This document shows positions 8,330 through 17,787 of a stretch of 64,000 bases of DNA, piece after piece. The stretch covers positions 1,612,001 through 1,676,000 of the forward strand of contig CBDETS010000007.1 of NCBI GenBank assembly GCA_965242975.1. Direction: 5' to 3'. The position numbers and the translations under genes were made by a program. Within the stretch, counting starts at the first letter, position 1, and every line of letters begins with the position of its first letter. Under the pieces are notes generated by a model that was given only the letters and a program-made list of their open reading frames with translations, was not told the origin of the DNA and did not search any database. This DNA comes from JAPPHA01 sp965242975. Lineage in GTDB: Bacteria; Pseudomonadota; Alphaproteobacteria; Rhodobacterales; Rhodobacteraceae.

Positions 8330-9205
8330 TCAGGACTCGAGAAACTGCGCATAGGCCGACCGAAATCGTGCGAGGTTGTCTTCGGAGTATGCACGATAGT
8401 CAAAGTCGATCGTCGAATGGACCTCCGATACCATGCTCCACATGGTCTCGCGCAGGAGCGATGCGCATTTCATCGCCCCATATCGCCTAAAACGCTCGTC
8501 GGAGACCGGTTGTTCGAAGTAGGTCTCAAGCATCCAGCGTTCCTGAACCTCATCGAGATCGTTGTTCGACGCGAGACCGCCCAGGTCAAACAGGGGGGAA
8601 TTGAATCCGGCATAGTCCCAGTCGATCAACCAGATTCTTGCTCCGTCATCGATGAAATTCGCCGCGAGGAGATCATTGTGGCCAAAGACGATCTCGACAG
8701 GCGACGCGGCAGCCTCCAGCCTGGCAGCAGCCGCGCACAACTCCGGCAACAGCGTTACGTACGGACTGTTCTCGGCCTCGAGATCAGCCGCATAACTCCG
8801 GATGACGTGAAAGACCCAGAACATCAGGGCCGGGCCCAGGAGATGTTTCGGAATGTCCCGGTGGCACGAAGCGACAACCGAGAGCGCGCGTTCAAGCGTT
8901 TGCCGGTCGTGGAAATCGCTCGCTTCAAGCGTGCGGCCGTCAACGTAGTCGCAAATCAGGATTCCGGGCTCGTGGTGGACAACCGCAGGAGAAATTCCGG
9001 CGGCACTTGCGGCCAGGCTGGCCGCAAGTTCATTGAAACGCATGATGTGGTGATGCGGAATGTCCTCACCAAGGCGAACGACCAGACGGCGAAGTCCGTC
9101 GTCAGCAAGATAGTTGACGTTCGTGATTCCGCCGCTCAACCGGGTCAACGACACCGGTCCAGACCAAATGGGAATCGCCCTGATGACTTCAAGGTCCTGC
9201 CGCAT
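8330..9205 (-). CDS. Choline kinase-like / aminoglycoside phosphotransferase-family protein
   Basis: A 291-residue small-molecule kinase of the APH/choline kinase fold. The Brenner motif GHNDLLAANFI (about residue 174) supplies the catalytic Asp, and LIDWDYAGFNSPLFDL supplies the metal-binding Asp. An N-terminal lobe has LTRLSGGITNVNYL. It is the first gene of a two-gene unit with the DMGDH-like flavoprotein, so its substrate may be choline, ethanolamine or another methylated amine (inference). Antibiotic resistance is unlikely given the choline-kinase-like motifs and the context. Confidence 0.8.
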   Translation of the reverse strand: MRQDLEVIRAIPIWSGPVSLTRLSGGITNVNYLADDGLRRLVVRLGEDIPHHHIMRFNELAASLAASAAGISPAVVHHEPGILICDYVDGRTLEASDFHDRQTLERALSVVASCHRDIPKHLLGPALMFWVFHVIRSYAADLEAENSPYVTLLPELCAAAARLEAAASPVEIVFGHNDLLAANFIDDGARIWLIDWDYAGFNSPLFDLGGLASNNDLDEVQERWMLETYFEQPVSDERFRRYGAMKCASLLRETMWSMVSEVHSTIDFDYRAYSEDNLARFRSAYAQFLES

Positions 9206-9249
9206 CGGAGATCGTCAGGCCTCCCGGCTTTGCTGGTTTGCCCGACTGT

Positions 9250-9546
9250 TCACGACAGGTCCGGCGGTTTGGCCAAGTTTCCGGCGTCGCTCCGCCGTGC
9301 CCCGCCACGCCGGCGGCCTGACCCCCGGCGCCGGCCGCGGCCGCGGAGCAGGCTTTCGCGGCCCGGGAGTTCATCGAGAATGGACGCCCTCTCTTCTGGG
9401 GACAAGTCATTCCATCCGTCGACTTCTGCCCGCGTCCGGTGGCAGCCGAGGCAGATTCCGACGTCCGGGTGAATCAGGCACACACTGACGCACGGGGAAT
9501 CGACTTCGTCCCTCTTCCAGATTTCCGATGATCGGGAACTGCTCAT
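9250..9546 (-). CDS. DUF1289 domain protein
   Basis: A 98-residue protein whose conserved core is SPCVSVCLIHPDVGICLGC followed by HRTRAEVDGWNDLSPEER, a Cys-rich DUF1289 pattern probably binding a metal. The C-terminus is rich in Arg and Gly (RGRGRRRGSGRRRGG), suggesting nucleic acid contact, but this is only a composition argument. Its ATG overlaps the ruvX stop (ATGA), so it is translationally coupled to ruvX. Function unknown. Confidence 0.85.
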   Translation of the reverse strand: MSSSRSSEIWKRDEVDSPCVSVCLIHPDVGICLGCHRTRAEVDGWNDLSPEERASILDELPGRESLLRGRGRRRGSGRRRGGARRSDAGNLAKPPDLS

Positions 9547-10037
9547 CCGCCTGGTGACTCCTTCAGGTTTCTCATGCGCGCGAGGACTCCCTGCAGGATG
9601 TAGGCGGCAGCCACGCTGTCAACCACTTCCTTTCTCCGCTTTCGCGACAGGTCGGCCTCGAGCAATGCCCGTTCCGCGGCGACCGTCGACAGGCGTTCAT
9701 CCCACAAAAGTACCGGAATTCCGAGACGTTTACAGACGTTGGCGGCAAACGCCCTGGCAGCCTGACACCTGCGACCTTCGGAACCATCCATGTTTTTGGG
9801 AAGACCGACGACCAGGCCTGCGCACCCGGATTCAGCGGCGACTTCGGCAAGCCTCTCGACGATTCGCGTGAACGAACCTTTCTTGCGGCGAATGAGTTCG
9901 CGCGGACTGGCCGCACACCAGGTTCGATCCGAAACGGCAACGCCGATCGTCTTGTCTCCCAGGTCCAGCGCCACGAGCGGATGACCGCAGGCAACCTTTG
10001 CCGCGAATGCGCCGGCGTCGTCAAACACACCTGTCAC
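9543..10037 (-). CDS. ruvX: Holliday junction resolvase-like protein RuvX/YqgF
   Basis: A 164-residue RNase H-fold protein. Motif VALDLGDKTIGVAVSD near residue 24 holds the first acidic residue, LVVGLPKNMDGSEG is the YqgF signature, WDERLSTVAAE carries the second acidic site, and VVDSVAAAYILQ the last Asp. The family is linked to 16S rRNA 5'-end processing and anti-termination. Its ATG overlaps the ccmI stop (ATGA), and its stop overlaps the DUF1289 start. The N-terminus is about 20 residues longer than usual, so an internal start is possible. Confidence 0.9.
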   Translation of the reverse strand: MTGVFDDAGAFAAKVACGHPLVALDLGDKTIGVAVSDRTWCAASPRELIRRKKGSFTRIVERLAEVAAESGCAGLVVGLPKNMDGSEGRRCQAARAFAANVCKRLGIPVLLWDERLSTVAAERALLEADLSRKRRKEVVDSVAAAYILQGVLARMRNLKESPGG

Positions 10038-11014
10038 TGCTCGAAGCCCGCGCTGTCGGGCTGGTCCGGTCCTGCTGATCCGGGACGATCCACGTCGAGC
10101 ACGTCCGTTACGCGATCGGCCGCAGGACGGTCATCCGCCGCCTCCAGGATTTGCCGGATGTCCTGTGCCGACGGATGGACAGGAGCTTCAGAAAGCAATT
10201 GCTGCCAGGTCCGGATCGCCTGTGCCTTGCGCCCGGCCTGCAACAGGGCAATCGCGGAGAGATGCCGTGCACGCCGGTTGCGCGGATCCCTTTCGAGGGC
10301 CTGCGATAGAACGGCCTCAGCTTCCGGAGAAATGTATCCCCCGGCCGCACCAATCATGTACACGGCCAGATCATTGAAATCGTCGGCATCGGCTTCTGTG
10401 CCCAGCACATCGATCACGCGCATCTGGATCTGCTTGGCCTCGCGCGGCCGACCCGTCCATGCTTCTTGTCTGGCGAGGAGTCTCATCCCGGTCACGTCAT
10501 CGGGGCGTGACGCGACGACATCCCTGAGTTTCTGCATGAGTTCCGCATCCGTTTCCGCCAGTTCGGTCGCCGGATTCCCCGTCGCCCGCTCGGCTTCGAG
10601 CTGATCGGGACGGGTTTCGTTCATCGCGCGTATTCGTTCTGAGAGCGGAAGGTCAGGCATCCCTGGCGAACCGATCACTCCGTAAAGACCAAGGCTTCCC
10701 AAACCGAGGAACATCACGAGCAAGGCCACCGTAATGCGGGTAACGGCTCGTCCTGCCGGACCGGATCCGGATTCTTCGCGAGACCGCCTGTCTGCGGCAA
10801 GAATTCGCCGCGAGACTTCAAGACGTGTCGGACCTGCCTGGTCTTCGGTCAGCGCACCACGCGCGACTTCAGCGTCGATCGCGGCCAGCTGATCTGTGAA
10901 TACATTCAGATCGTGCGACGAAGGTTTCCCGGCTGTTTCTTTCCCGCTCACGAGCGGTCGGACCGCAACGCCGACGACGACGGTCAGGACAAGTCCGATG
11001 ACGAGCCAGAACAT
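10034..11014 (-). CDS. ccmI: Cytochrome c biogenesis protein CcmI
   Basis: A 326-residue inner membrane protein of cytochrome c maturation system I, holding apocytochrome c for heme attachment. The first membrane helix is at residues 1-20 (MFWLVIGLVLTVVVGVAV), followed by a cytoplasmic loop with the usual NVFTDQLAAIDAEVARG pattern. A second helix follows at about 93-113. The periplasmic part carries TPR-like repeats (LSQALERDPRNRRARHLSAI). The ccm partners are not nearby. First gene of the ccmI-ruvX-DUF1289 unit, an order seen in Rhodobacterales. Confidence 0.9.
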   Translation of the reverse strand: MFWLVIGLVLTVVVGVAVRPLVSGKETAGKPSSHDLNVFTDQLAAIDAEVARGALTEDQAGPTRLEVSRRILAADRRSREESGSGPAGRAVTRITVALLVMFLGLGSLGLYGVIGSPGMPDLPLSERIRAMNETRPDQLEAERATGNPATELAETDAELMQKLRDVVASRPDDVTGMRLLARQEAWTGRPREAKQIQMRVIDVLGTEADADDFNDLAVYMIGAAGGYISPEAEAVLSQALERDPRNRRARHLSAIALLQAGRKAQAIRTWQQLLSEAPVHPSAQDIRQILEAADDRPAADRVTDVLDVDRPGSAGPDQPDSAGFEQ

Positions 11015-11313
11015 TGGAAATCGGGGACTCCTGTTGGCGTTTCTTGACGGTCGCGATCCCGACCGAGTTCACGTGGACTTTCCCGCGCCGTCATGGGCGT
11101 TCGTACCGGTTTTCGGCCGATCCGGGAAGTGCTGCCACCTCTGACGAGAACGCACGGCGTCGAGGAATTTCCGGTATTTTCTTCGATTGCCGCCGGCATG
11201 CCGACGCTGTGCATGGAAATCGGCGCGAATCAGGTCTATGTGCAGGTGCCCCTGATTCCGGTCCAGCCAGTCCGAACCACCGGTGGAACACGAGCAAGAG
11301 GCGGTCACGAACG

Positions 11314-12561
11314 ATGAAGAGGTATTCGGCACTTGCCATCGTCAGGGAAGCGTTCCGCCATCAGGCCGGATGGGAACGGGCCTGGCGTTCTCCCGACCCG
11401 AAGCGTGCTTACGACGTCATCGTCGTCGGCGCGGGAGGACATGGGCTGGCGACGGCACATTATCTCGGGCGAAACCACGGCATCACGAATGTGGCGGTTA
11501 TCGAAAAGGGCTGGCTCGGCGGTGGAAATACCGGGCGTAACACGACGATCATTCGGTCGAACTATCTTCAGGATGCTTCCGCAGCGATCTACGAAAAGGC
11601 ACGTGCACTCTACGAAACGCTCAGCCAGGATCTGAACTACAACGTGATGTTCAGTCCACGTGGTGTCGCGATGCTCGCACAAACACACCATGAGGTGCGT
11701 GGATACCGACGAACGGCACAGGCGAATTCGATCCAGGGAATCGAAACCGAGTTCATCGGACCCGAACGAGTCAAGGCACTCTGCCCGATCATCAACATCG
11801 ACGGACCGCGTTACCCGGTGCTTGGCGCGCTTTGGCAGCCCCGTGGGGGAACCGCGCGGCACGACGCCGTCGCCTGGGGGTACGCCCGGGCCGCCTCCGC
11901 CATGGGCATGGATATAATCGAGAAGTGCGAGGTTACCGCGATTAACCAGTCTCAGGGTGTCGTCACGGGTGTCGAAACGAGCCGCGGGCCGATCGACTGC
12001 CGAAAGCTCGGAATTGTCGTCGCGGGGCATTCGGGTGTCGTTGCCGAAATGGCCGGATTCCGGCTTCCGATCGAGTCCGTTGCGCTGCAGGCGCTGGTGT
12101 CCGAGCCGGTCAAGCCGTGCATGGATATCGTCGTCATGGCCAACACCGTTCACGGGTACATGTCCCAATCGGACAAGGGCGAGATGGTGATCGGAGGAGG
12201 CGCTGACGGATTCAACAACTATTCCCAGCGTGGTTCATTCCATCATGTCGAAGAAACCGTTCGCGCCCTCGTCGAGACCTTCCCGATCATTTCCCGCCTC
12301 CGGATGCTCCGCCAATGGGCGGGCATCGTCGACATGACGGGGGACCGTTCGCCGATCATTTCGAAGGCGCCGCTCGGCAACTGTTTCCTCAATTGCGGTT
12401 GGGGGACGGGAGGCTTCAAGGCAATCCCGGGTTCCGGGTGGGCCATGGCGGAATTGATCGCCAAGGGCGAACCGGGTCATCTGGCGGCACCGTTCAGCCT
12501 GGATCGATTTCGCGAGGGTCGGTTCATCGATGAAAGCGTCGCCGCTGGGGTGGCGCATTGA
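11314..12561 (+). CDS. soxB: Sarcosine oxidase beta subunit
   Basis: A 415-residue subunit of heterotetrameric sarcosine oxidase, which converts sarcosine, O2 and tetrahydrofolate to glycine, H2O2 and 5,10-methylene-THF. The dinucleotide motif VIVVGAGGHGLATAHYLG is at about residue 34. NTGRNTTIIRSNYL and WGTGGFKAIPGSG are typical of SoxB. The ATG at 11314 starts the conserved MKRYSALAI; the open frame runs further upstream without homology. First gene of soxBDAG. Confidence 0.95.
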   Translation: MKRYSALAIVREAFRHQAGWERAWRSPDPKRAYDVIVVGAGGHGLATAHYLGRNHGITNVAVIEKGWLGGGNTGRNTTIIRSNYLQDASAAIYEKARALYETLSQDLNYNVMFSPRGVAMLAQTHHEVRGYRRTAQANSIQGIETEFIGPERVKALCPIINIDGPRYPVLGALWQPRGGTARHDAVAWGYARAASAMGMDIIEKCEVTAINQSQGVVTGVETSRGPIDCRKLGIVVAGHSGVVAEMAGFRLPIESVALQALVSEPVKPCMDIVVMANTVHGYMSQSDKGEMVIGGGADGFNNYSQRGSFHHVEETVRALVETFPIISRLRMLRQWAGIVDMTGDRSPIISKAPLGNCFLNCGWGTGGFKAIPGSGWAMAELIAKGEPGHLAAPFSLDRFREGRFIDESVAAGVAH

Positions 12562-12697
12562 CGGCCGAAAACGGCATTGCGGCGATGCACGGTCGGCGCG
12601 GGAAACGGGCTCGTCACCGGTCGCCCGGACTGGCTACGGGCCCGGCGCAGGATCGCCCATGGCGGGTTGGCGGTGCGTGGGAAAGAAGGAGGCGAAT

Positions 12698-13024
12698 GTG
12701 CTTCAACTGACGTGCCCGTATTGCGGCGCCGAGGCAGACGAAACCGAACTGGCTGGCGGAGGCCAGGCGCACATTGCACGCCAGGGACCGGACTCAACTG
12801 ACCTGGAGTTTGAAAACTATCTTTTCCTCAGGGACAATCCTGCAGGTGTCCACCTGGAACGCTGGAGGCACGCATTCGGCTGCGGAAAATGGTTCCACGC
12901 CGCGCGCTGCACACGGACACATGAGGTATTCGGGACCTACCCGGCACAAACGCTGGAACCCCCGGACTGGATCCAGGAACGCATAAAGGCGAAACGCCCG
13001 GATTGGCGGGGATTTCGAAAATGA
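12698..13024 (+). CDS. soxD: Sarcosine oxidase delta subunit
   Basis: A 108-residue zinc-binding small subunit. CPYCG near the N-terminus and CGKWFHAAR near residue 68 match SoxD, including the Cys/His zinc ligands. The GTG at 12698 is chosen because an AAGGAGG ribosome site lies about 5 bp upstream and the protein then starts directly with the conserved LQLTCPYC. The stop overlaps the soxA ATG (ATGA). The 136 bp separating it from soxB hold no gene. Confidence 0.93.
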   Translation: MLQLTCPYCGAEADETELAGGGQAHIARQGPDSTDLEFENYLFLRDNPAGVHLERWRHAFGCGKWFHAARCTRTHEVFGTYPAQTLEPPDWIQERIKAKRPDWRGFRK

Positions 13025-16020
13025 GCAGGCGATTGCCGGACGGAGGCCGCCTGGTCGACCGAAACCAGCCCCTCGCCTTTTTCTGGAACAACCGGAAATT
13101 GCCGGGCTTCGAGGGCGACACCGTCGCGTCAGCGCTCCTTGCGAACGGCCAGACCCTGGTTGGCCGGTCCTTCAAGTACCACCGGCCACGCGGAATCATG
13201 ACATCGGGTCCCGAGGAACCCAATGCACTCGTCGAAGTCGGCACGGGCGCGGCCCGGCAGCCCAACCAGCGGGCGACAACGGTCACATTAAGCGAAAGCA
13301 TGCACTGTCAAAGCCAGAATCACTGGCCGAGTCTCGAGTTCGACCTGGGTGCCATTTCAGGCTTCCTGGCCCCGTTTCTTGCCGCAGGCTTTTACTACAA
13401 GACTTTCATCTTTCCCCGTTTTGGCTGGAAGCACGTCTTCGAACCACTCATTCGGCGTGCAGCGGGTCTCGGGAAACCTCCTGCGGGCAGTGACCCGGAA
13501 ACGTACGAACACCAGTACGTCCATACCGACGTTCTCGTCGTCGGCGGAGGACTTGCCGGATTGATTGCGGCGGAGACCGCCGCGGAAACCGGCGCCCGGG
13601 TTCTTCTCCTCGAACAGAATTCCCGTTTCGGAGGACGATCGCCCATCGACGGAACCCTGATCGACTCCCGCGAGGCAGACGACTGGGTCGCCGAGAAGAT
13701 CTCGTCATTCGGGAGAAACCCCAGGGTTGCAGTTCGCAGCCGGACGACAGTTCTCGGGGTTTACGACCATGGGTACGTGCTTGCACGTGAACACCTGGCC
13801 GAAGGTTCGACTGACTCCGGTTTGCCTGCGCAGCGACTGTGGCGGATTCGCGCGCGAAAGATCGTCATGGCGACGGGAGCAATCGAACGGCCGCTCGTGT
13901 TTGCCGGCAACGACATTCCCGGGGTCATGCTGGCATCATCCGTGCGGGATTACGCGGTCAACTACGGCGTCAGTGTCGGTGACCGCGTCGTGGTTGTTAC
14001 AAACAACGACAACGCCTATCTGACAGCCGGGCTCCTGGCCCGGGCGGGAGTCGATGTCCCCGCGGTCGTCGATTCACGGTCAACGGCAAGCGGGGCATCC
14101 GTTTCGGCTGCAAGAGACGCCGGGATACGAGTCGTTCACGGTGCCGCCCTTTCCAGGGTTCACGGAACCCGCAAGGTCAAGGGCGTCACGGTCCACCGGA
14201 CCGACGGCGAATTCGTCGAACGCATCCCGTGCGATGTGGTCGCCATGTCCGGAGGATGGTCGCCCGCGGTCCACATGTGGTCTCACGGTGGCGGAAAGCT
14301 CCGTTGGGATCCGGACTGGTCCTGCTTTTGCCCAGATCCGAACGCCCCGCCGACAGGCACCGACGGATCGGATATGGTCGTACCGTGCGGAAGCGCAAAC
14401 GGAGTCATGAACCCTGCCGAAATCGTTGCCAGTGCCGAAGCCGCCGGTCGGGAGGCCGCACGACTGGCGGGATTCACTCCCGGCGGCGGCCCGCAAGGCG
14501 GGTCCGTTGTACCCTCGGTGTCGGCCTCTCCCGAAAATCCTCCCGAAACCCCGTGGATCCTCCCGGGAAAGGTGGGTCAGGACATTCGGTCCAGGGCGTT
14601 CCTGGACTTTCAGAACGATGTCAAGGTCTCGGACATTGAACTCGCGGCGAGAGAGGGTTTCGAATCCGTCGAACACGCCAAGCGGTACACGACGCTTGGC
14701 ATGGCAACCGATCAGGGCAAGCTGTCGAATATCAATGGTCTTGCCGTACTCGCGGATTGCATCGGACGAAACATCCCCGAGGTCGGCACGACGACGTTTC
14801 GCCCGCCATATGTTCCGGTCAACTTCGGAGCGATCGCTGGCGAAGCCCGCGGCCCGCTCTTCAAGCCGACGCGAAAGACATCGATCGACGCGTGGCATGA
14901 CGACAACGGCGCCCATTGGGAGCCCGTTGCCGACTGGCGCCGACCGTTCTGCTACCTCAGGGATCGGGAAACGATCGAGGAAGCCGTCACCAGGGAAATC
15001 CTCAACACCCGTCAGCGGGTCGGTCTGCTCGATGCGTCAACGCTCGGAAAGATCCTGGTCAAGGGTCCGGACGCTCCGCGGTTTATGGACATGATGTACA
15101 CCGGCATGATGTCATCGCTGAAGCCGGGCAGATGCCGCTACGGGCTGATGTGCAGCGACAACGGGTTTCTCATCGACGACGGCGTGGTCGCCCGCCTCTC
15201 CGAAGACAGCTTCCTGTGCCATACGACTTCAGGCGGGTCCGACCGCATACACATGTGGATGGAAGAGTGGCTGCAGACCGAATGGTGGACGTGGCGGGTC
15301 TGGGTCCTCAACCTTACCGAGCAATATGCGCAAGTCGGTGTCGTCGGCCCCCGGGCCAGGTCAGTTCTCGAAGAGCTGGGCGGTATCGATGCGTCGGATG
15401 AGGCGCTTCCGTTCATGTCCTTCGTTTCAGGCCGGCTCGGAGACGTCCCGGCGCGGGTTTTCCGCATCTCCTTTTCCGGAGAACTGAGCTACGAGATCCA
15501 GGTTCCAGCGTCCCGCGGCATGGAGCTCTGGGAGCGGCTGCTTCAGAAGGGAAAGCCACTTGGAATCATGCCCTACGGAACCGAAGCGCTTCATGTCATG
15601 CGGGCGGAAAAGGGATTCATCATGATCGGCGACGAAACTGACGGCACGGTCACGCCCCAGGACCTTGGCCTGCATTGGGCGGTGTCACGGAAGAAGGAAG
15701 ATTTCCTGGGAATGCGGGCGCAAGCGCGACCGTTCCTCACCGATCCGGACCGATGGCGGTACGTCGGGCTCGAGACGCTCGACCCGGAACGGGTGCTCCC
15801 GGACGGTGCCTACGCAACAGATGGAACGAAGGGGCCTGACGGGGTCGCCAACATGATCGGGCGCGTGACATCAACCTACAGGTCACCGACGCTGAAACGC
15901 TCAATCGCGCTTGGCCTCGTGCAACGGGGACCGGAAAGAATGGGCGACGTGATCAGTTTTCATCCTGCAGGCGGCAAGCCGATTCAGGCACGAATCGTCG
16001 ATCCGCGGTTTCTGCCGTGA
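13021..16020 (+). CDS. soxA: Sarcosine oxidase alpha subunit
   Basis: A 999-residue large subunit. The N-terminal Fer2_4-like domain has FEGDTVASALLANG and FKYHRPRG. An NAD-binding Rossmann segment follows, LVVGGGLAGLIAAETAAE, near residue 177. The C-terminal third is a GcvT-type folate-binding domain (KGFIMIGDETDGTVTPQDLG). Length matches SoxA. It overlaps soxD by ATGA and is overlapped by soxG by GTGA, so subunit synthesis is coupled. Confidence 0.96.
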   Translation: MSRRLPDGGRLVDRNQPLAFFWNNRKLPGFEGDTVASALLANGQTLVGRSFKYHRPRGIMTSGPEEPNALVEVGTGAARQPNQRATTVTLSESMHCQSQNHWPSLEFDLGAISGFLAPFLAAGFYYKTFIFPRFGWKHVFEPLIRRAAGLGKPPAGSDPETYEHQYVHTDVLVVGGGLAGLIAAETAAETGARVLLLEQNSRFGGRSPIDGTLIDSREADDWVAEKISSFGRNPRVAVRSRTTVLGVYDHGYVLAREHLAEGSTDSGLPAQRLWRIRARKIVMATGAIERPLVFAGNDIPGVMLASSVRDYAVNYGVSVGDRVVVVTNNDNAYLTAGLLARAGVDVPAVVDSRSTASGASVSAARDAGIRVVHGAALSRVHGTRKVKGVTVHRTDGEFVERIPCDVVAMSGGWSPAVHMWSHGGGKLRWDPDWSCFCPDPNAPPTGTDGSDMVVPCGSANGVMNPAEIVASAEAAGREAARLAGFTPGGGPQGGSVVPSVSASPENPPETPWILPGKVGQDIRSRAFLDFQNDVKVSDIELAAREGFESVEHAKRYTTLGMATDQGKLSNINGLAVLADCIGRNIPEVGTTTFRPPYVPVNFGAIAGEARGPLFKPTRKTSIDAWHDDNGAHWEPVADWRRPFCYLRDRETIEEAVTREILNTRQRVGLLDASTLGKILVKGPDAPRFMDMMYTGMMSSLKPGRCRYGLMCSDNGFLIDDGVVARLSEDSFLCHTTSGGSDRIHMWMEEWLQTEWWTWRVWVLNLTEQYAQVGVVGPRARSVLEELGGIDASDEALPFMSFVSGRLGDVPARVFRISFSGELSYEIQVPASRGMELWERLLQKGKPLGIMPYGTEALHVMRAEKGFIMIGDETDGTVTPQDLGLHWAVSRKKEDFLGMRAQARPFLTDPDRWRYVGLETLDPERVLPDGAYATDGTKGPDGVANMIGRVTSTYRSPTLKRSIALGLVQRGPERMGDVISFHPAGGKPIQARIVDPRFLP

Positions 16021-16607
16021 CGCCGGCATCAATGTCACGTGGCGTGGAATCAGTCCTGGGAACGGACGCCGGCGTTGCGGTCACCCGGGCGAAGCCTTCC
16101 GGCATGATGACACTCCGTGGAGACCTCGGCTCGGAGACTCTGGCCCTGGCGATCGGGAATGCAAGCGGGTGCGCAATTCCGGAACGCCGCCGCGTCGAAT
16201 TCAGCGGCGGGTGTTTCGTGGCCTGGATGTCGCATGACGAACTCCTGGTTCGTGTTCCCGAGGACAAACTCGAGTCGGTGCTTGTCGATCTCGACGATGC
16301 TCTCGGCGGAGAAAACGTGCTCCTGTCGGACGTTTCCGATGCGCGCGTGACGTTCCGTATCACAGGCCTCCACGCGCGCGAAGCCTTAGCCAAGGGATGT
16401 CCGTCGGACCTGTCGCATGACGCGTTCGGACCCGGAGATTTCATCCGGACAAGGCTCGGTCAGGTTCCTGTCGCCCTATGGATGCAAGATCCGGAGTCGA
16501 TCGCGCTGATGTGCTTTCGGTCGGTTCATGAATTCGTAGGGGATTGGCTCGAAAACGCGGCCGCCGGCCCGTTTCCCGGCCACCTGGAAATCCGGCCGAG
16601 ATCGTGA
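16017..16607 (+). CDS. soxG: Sarcosine oxidase gamma subunit
   Basis: A 196-residue GcvT-like small subunit. Conserved stretches are ARVTFRITGLHAREALAKG followed by a Cys-Pro pair, and the C-terminal FRSVHEFVGDWLENAA. The GTG start at 16017 overlaps the soxA stop. It closes the soxBDAG operon; no folD or purU follows, unlike some relatives. Confidence 0.93.
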   Translation: MTPASMSRGVESVLGTDAGVAVTRAKPSGMMTLRGDLGSETLALAIGNASGCAIPERRRVEFSGGCFVAWMSHDELLVRVPEDKLESVLVDLDDALGGENVLLSDVSDARVTFRITGLHAREALAKGCPSDLSHDAFGPGDFIRTRLGQVPVALWMQDPESIALMCFRSVHEFVGDWLENAAAGPFPGHLEIRPRS

Positions 16608-17159
16608 CGGCCGACGCCGGTAACCCGAAGCCAATTCACGATTCCGATGAACGGGGGCACTCCGAATGTCCAGTATGGCCTCGACCCGGAATGGTGCCCG
16701 GGATCAACGACCAGGACGCAGCGACACCGGACGTCAGCCTGAGCGACGGACTTGCTGCGTCGCCAACGGCAGATCTACGGTCGGACAAGAGACGAAAAAG
16801 TGAGAATGTGAGAATGTCCACGCTCCCATCAAGCATTCCGGCACGACCGGATTCACCCGGAACAACCGCTCACCCGGGGACAGGCGATCGAAGGACAACA
16901 CCATGGCTCCGGCCGCGGGGGTCCTGACAGGCGACTCCCGTCAACCTGATGACCCTTTTTCCACGGGCGCATGCGGTGAAACCGGAGGTGGCATTGCAAA
17001 GATGGCGAGGTGGATGGAATTCGGGACCGCCACGGCAGGTTGGAGCCAGTCCGGATGGACGAATTGCATCCGGAAACGGGAGCCAGGTTCGAAGTTGCGG
17101 TCTCCCCGTCCGAACAGCACTGGTTGGCCACCGGTAATCGGTCCCGGCGACCATGCGAT
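16608..17159. other. Gap after soxG, no gene seen
   Basis: About 550 bp between convergent soxG and the nitroreductase gene. Open frames exist but their translations are low-complexity and resemble nothing known. No clear terminator hairpin with a T run was found. Confidence 0.5.
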
Positions 17160-17738
17160 TCACTTGGTCATCCAGGTCGTCACCGCCGCAATGTCCGGTC
17201 GCTTGCGTTCCGGTGGCGACAGCTTCGCAACACCCACATGGACAAATCCCGCGACGAACTCATTGTCGTCGAGCCCGAGTGCCGAGGCCAGGAACTCCCG
17301 GTCAAGCGCGAGCCAGGATGTCAGCCAGTTCGCGCCCCAACCACTGGCAAGCGCGGCGTTCAGCAATGCGAGACAAACGGCACCCGCGGAGAGGGTCTGT
17401 TCGACCTGCGGGATCTTTTCTGACGGTTTCGGAGACGAAACGACGGCGACGACAAGCGGAGAGTTCGCGAATGCGGACCGCGCCTTCTCGACCGCAACCG
17501 GGTCGAGTCCGATATCCACGCCGCGCGCCTCGGCAATCTTCGCAACTCTCTCGAGGGCAGGTCGTTCGAGCACGACAAAACGCCAGGGTTCCAGCATCCC
17601 GTGGTCGGGTGACCGTGCCGCAGCGGTCAGGATCGTCAACAACTCGTCACGCCCCGGTGGAGGTCCCGAAAGGGTCTTGGCTGGCCGGGAGCGCCTGGTC
17701 AGCAGAAAGTCCAGTGCATCAGTATTTTTTTCCAGCAG
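17160..17738 (-). CDS. Nitroreductase-family protein (YdjA-like), apparent CTG start
   Basis: A 192-residue FMN-dependent nitroreductase-fold protein. LDFLLTRRSRPAKTL and AAARSPDHGMLEPWRF are N-terminal FMN-binding stretches, and ASGWGANWLTSW lies later. The conserved N-terminus lies upstream of the first usual start codon. In frame there is a stop (TAA) just before it and no ATG, GTG or TTG; an AAGGAG site sits 5 bp upstream of CTG at 17738. The CTG therefore seems to be the start. An alternative, a TTG at 17642, would delete the conserved first 32 residues. Confidence 0.8.
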   Translation of the reverse strand: MLEKNTDALDFLLTRRSRPAKTLSGPPPGRDELLTILTAAARSPDHGMLEPWRFVVLERPALERVAKIAEARGVDIGLDPVAVEKARSAFANSPLVVAVVSSPKPSEKIPQVEQTLSAGAVCLALLNAALASGWGANWLTSWLALDREFLASALGLDDNEFVAGFVHVGVAKLSPPERKRPDIAAVTTWMTK

Positions 17739-17743
17739 ACACT

Positions 17744-17749
17744 CTCCTT
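17744..17749 (-). promoter_or_regulatory. Ribosome binding site supporting a CTG start
   Basis: AAGGAG on the minus strand, five bases before CTG at 17738-17736. It is the main evidence that the nitroreductase begins with CTG. Confidence 0.6.
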
Positions 17750-17787
17750 ATCCTTGGTCAGTCCTCGAATCCACGGCTCGAGGAGCC

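Noticed and set aside
5891..9205. The phosphotransferase-like gene as an antibiotic resistance gene
   Set aside because: Choline-kinase-like motifs and pairing with a methylamine-type flavoprotein point to metabolism.
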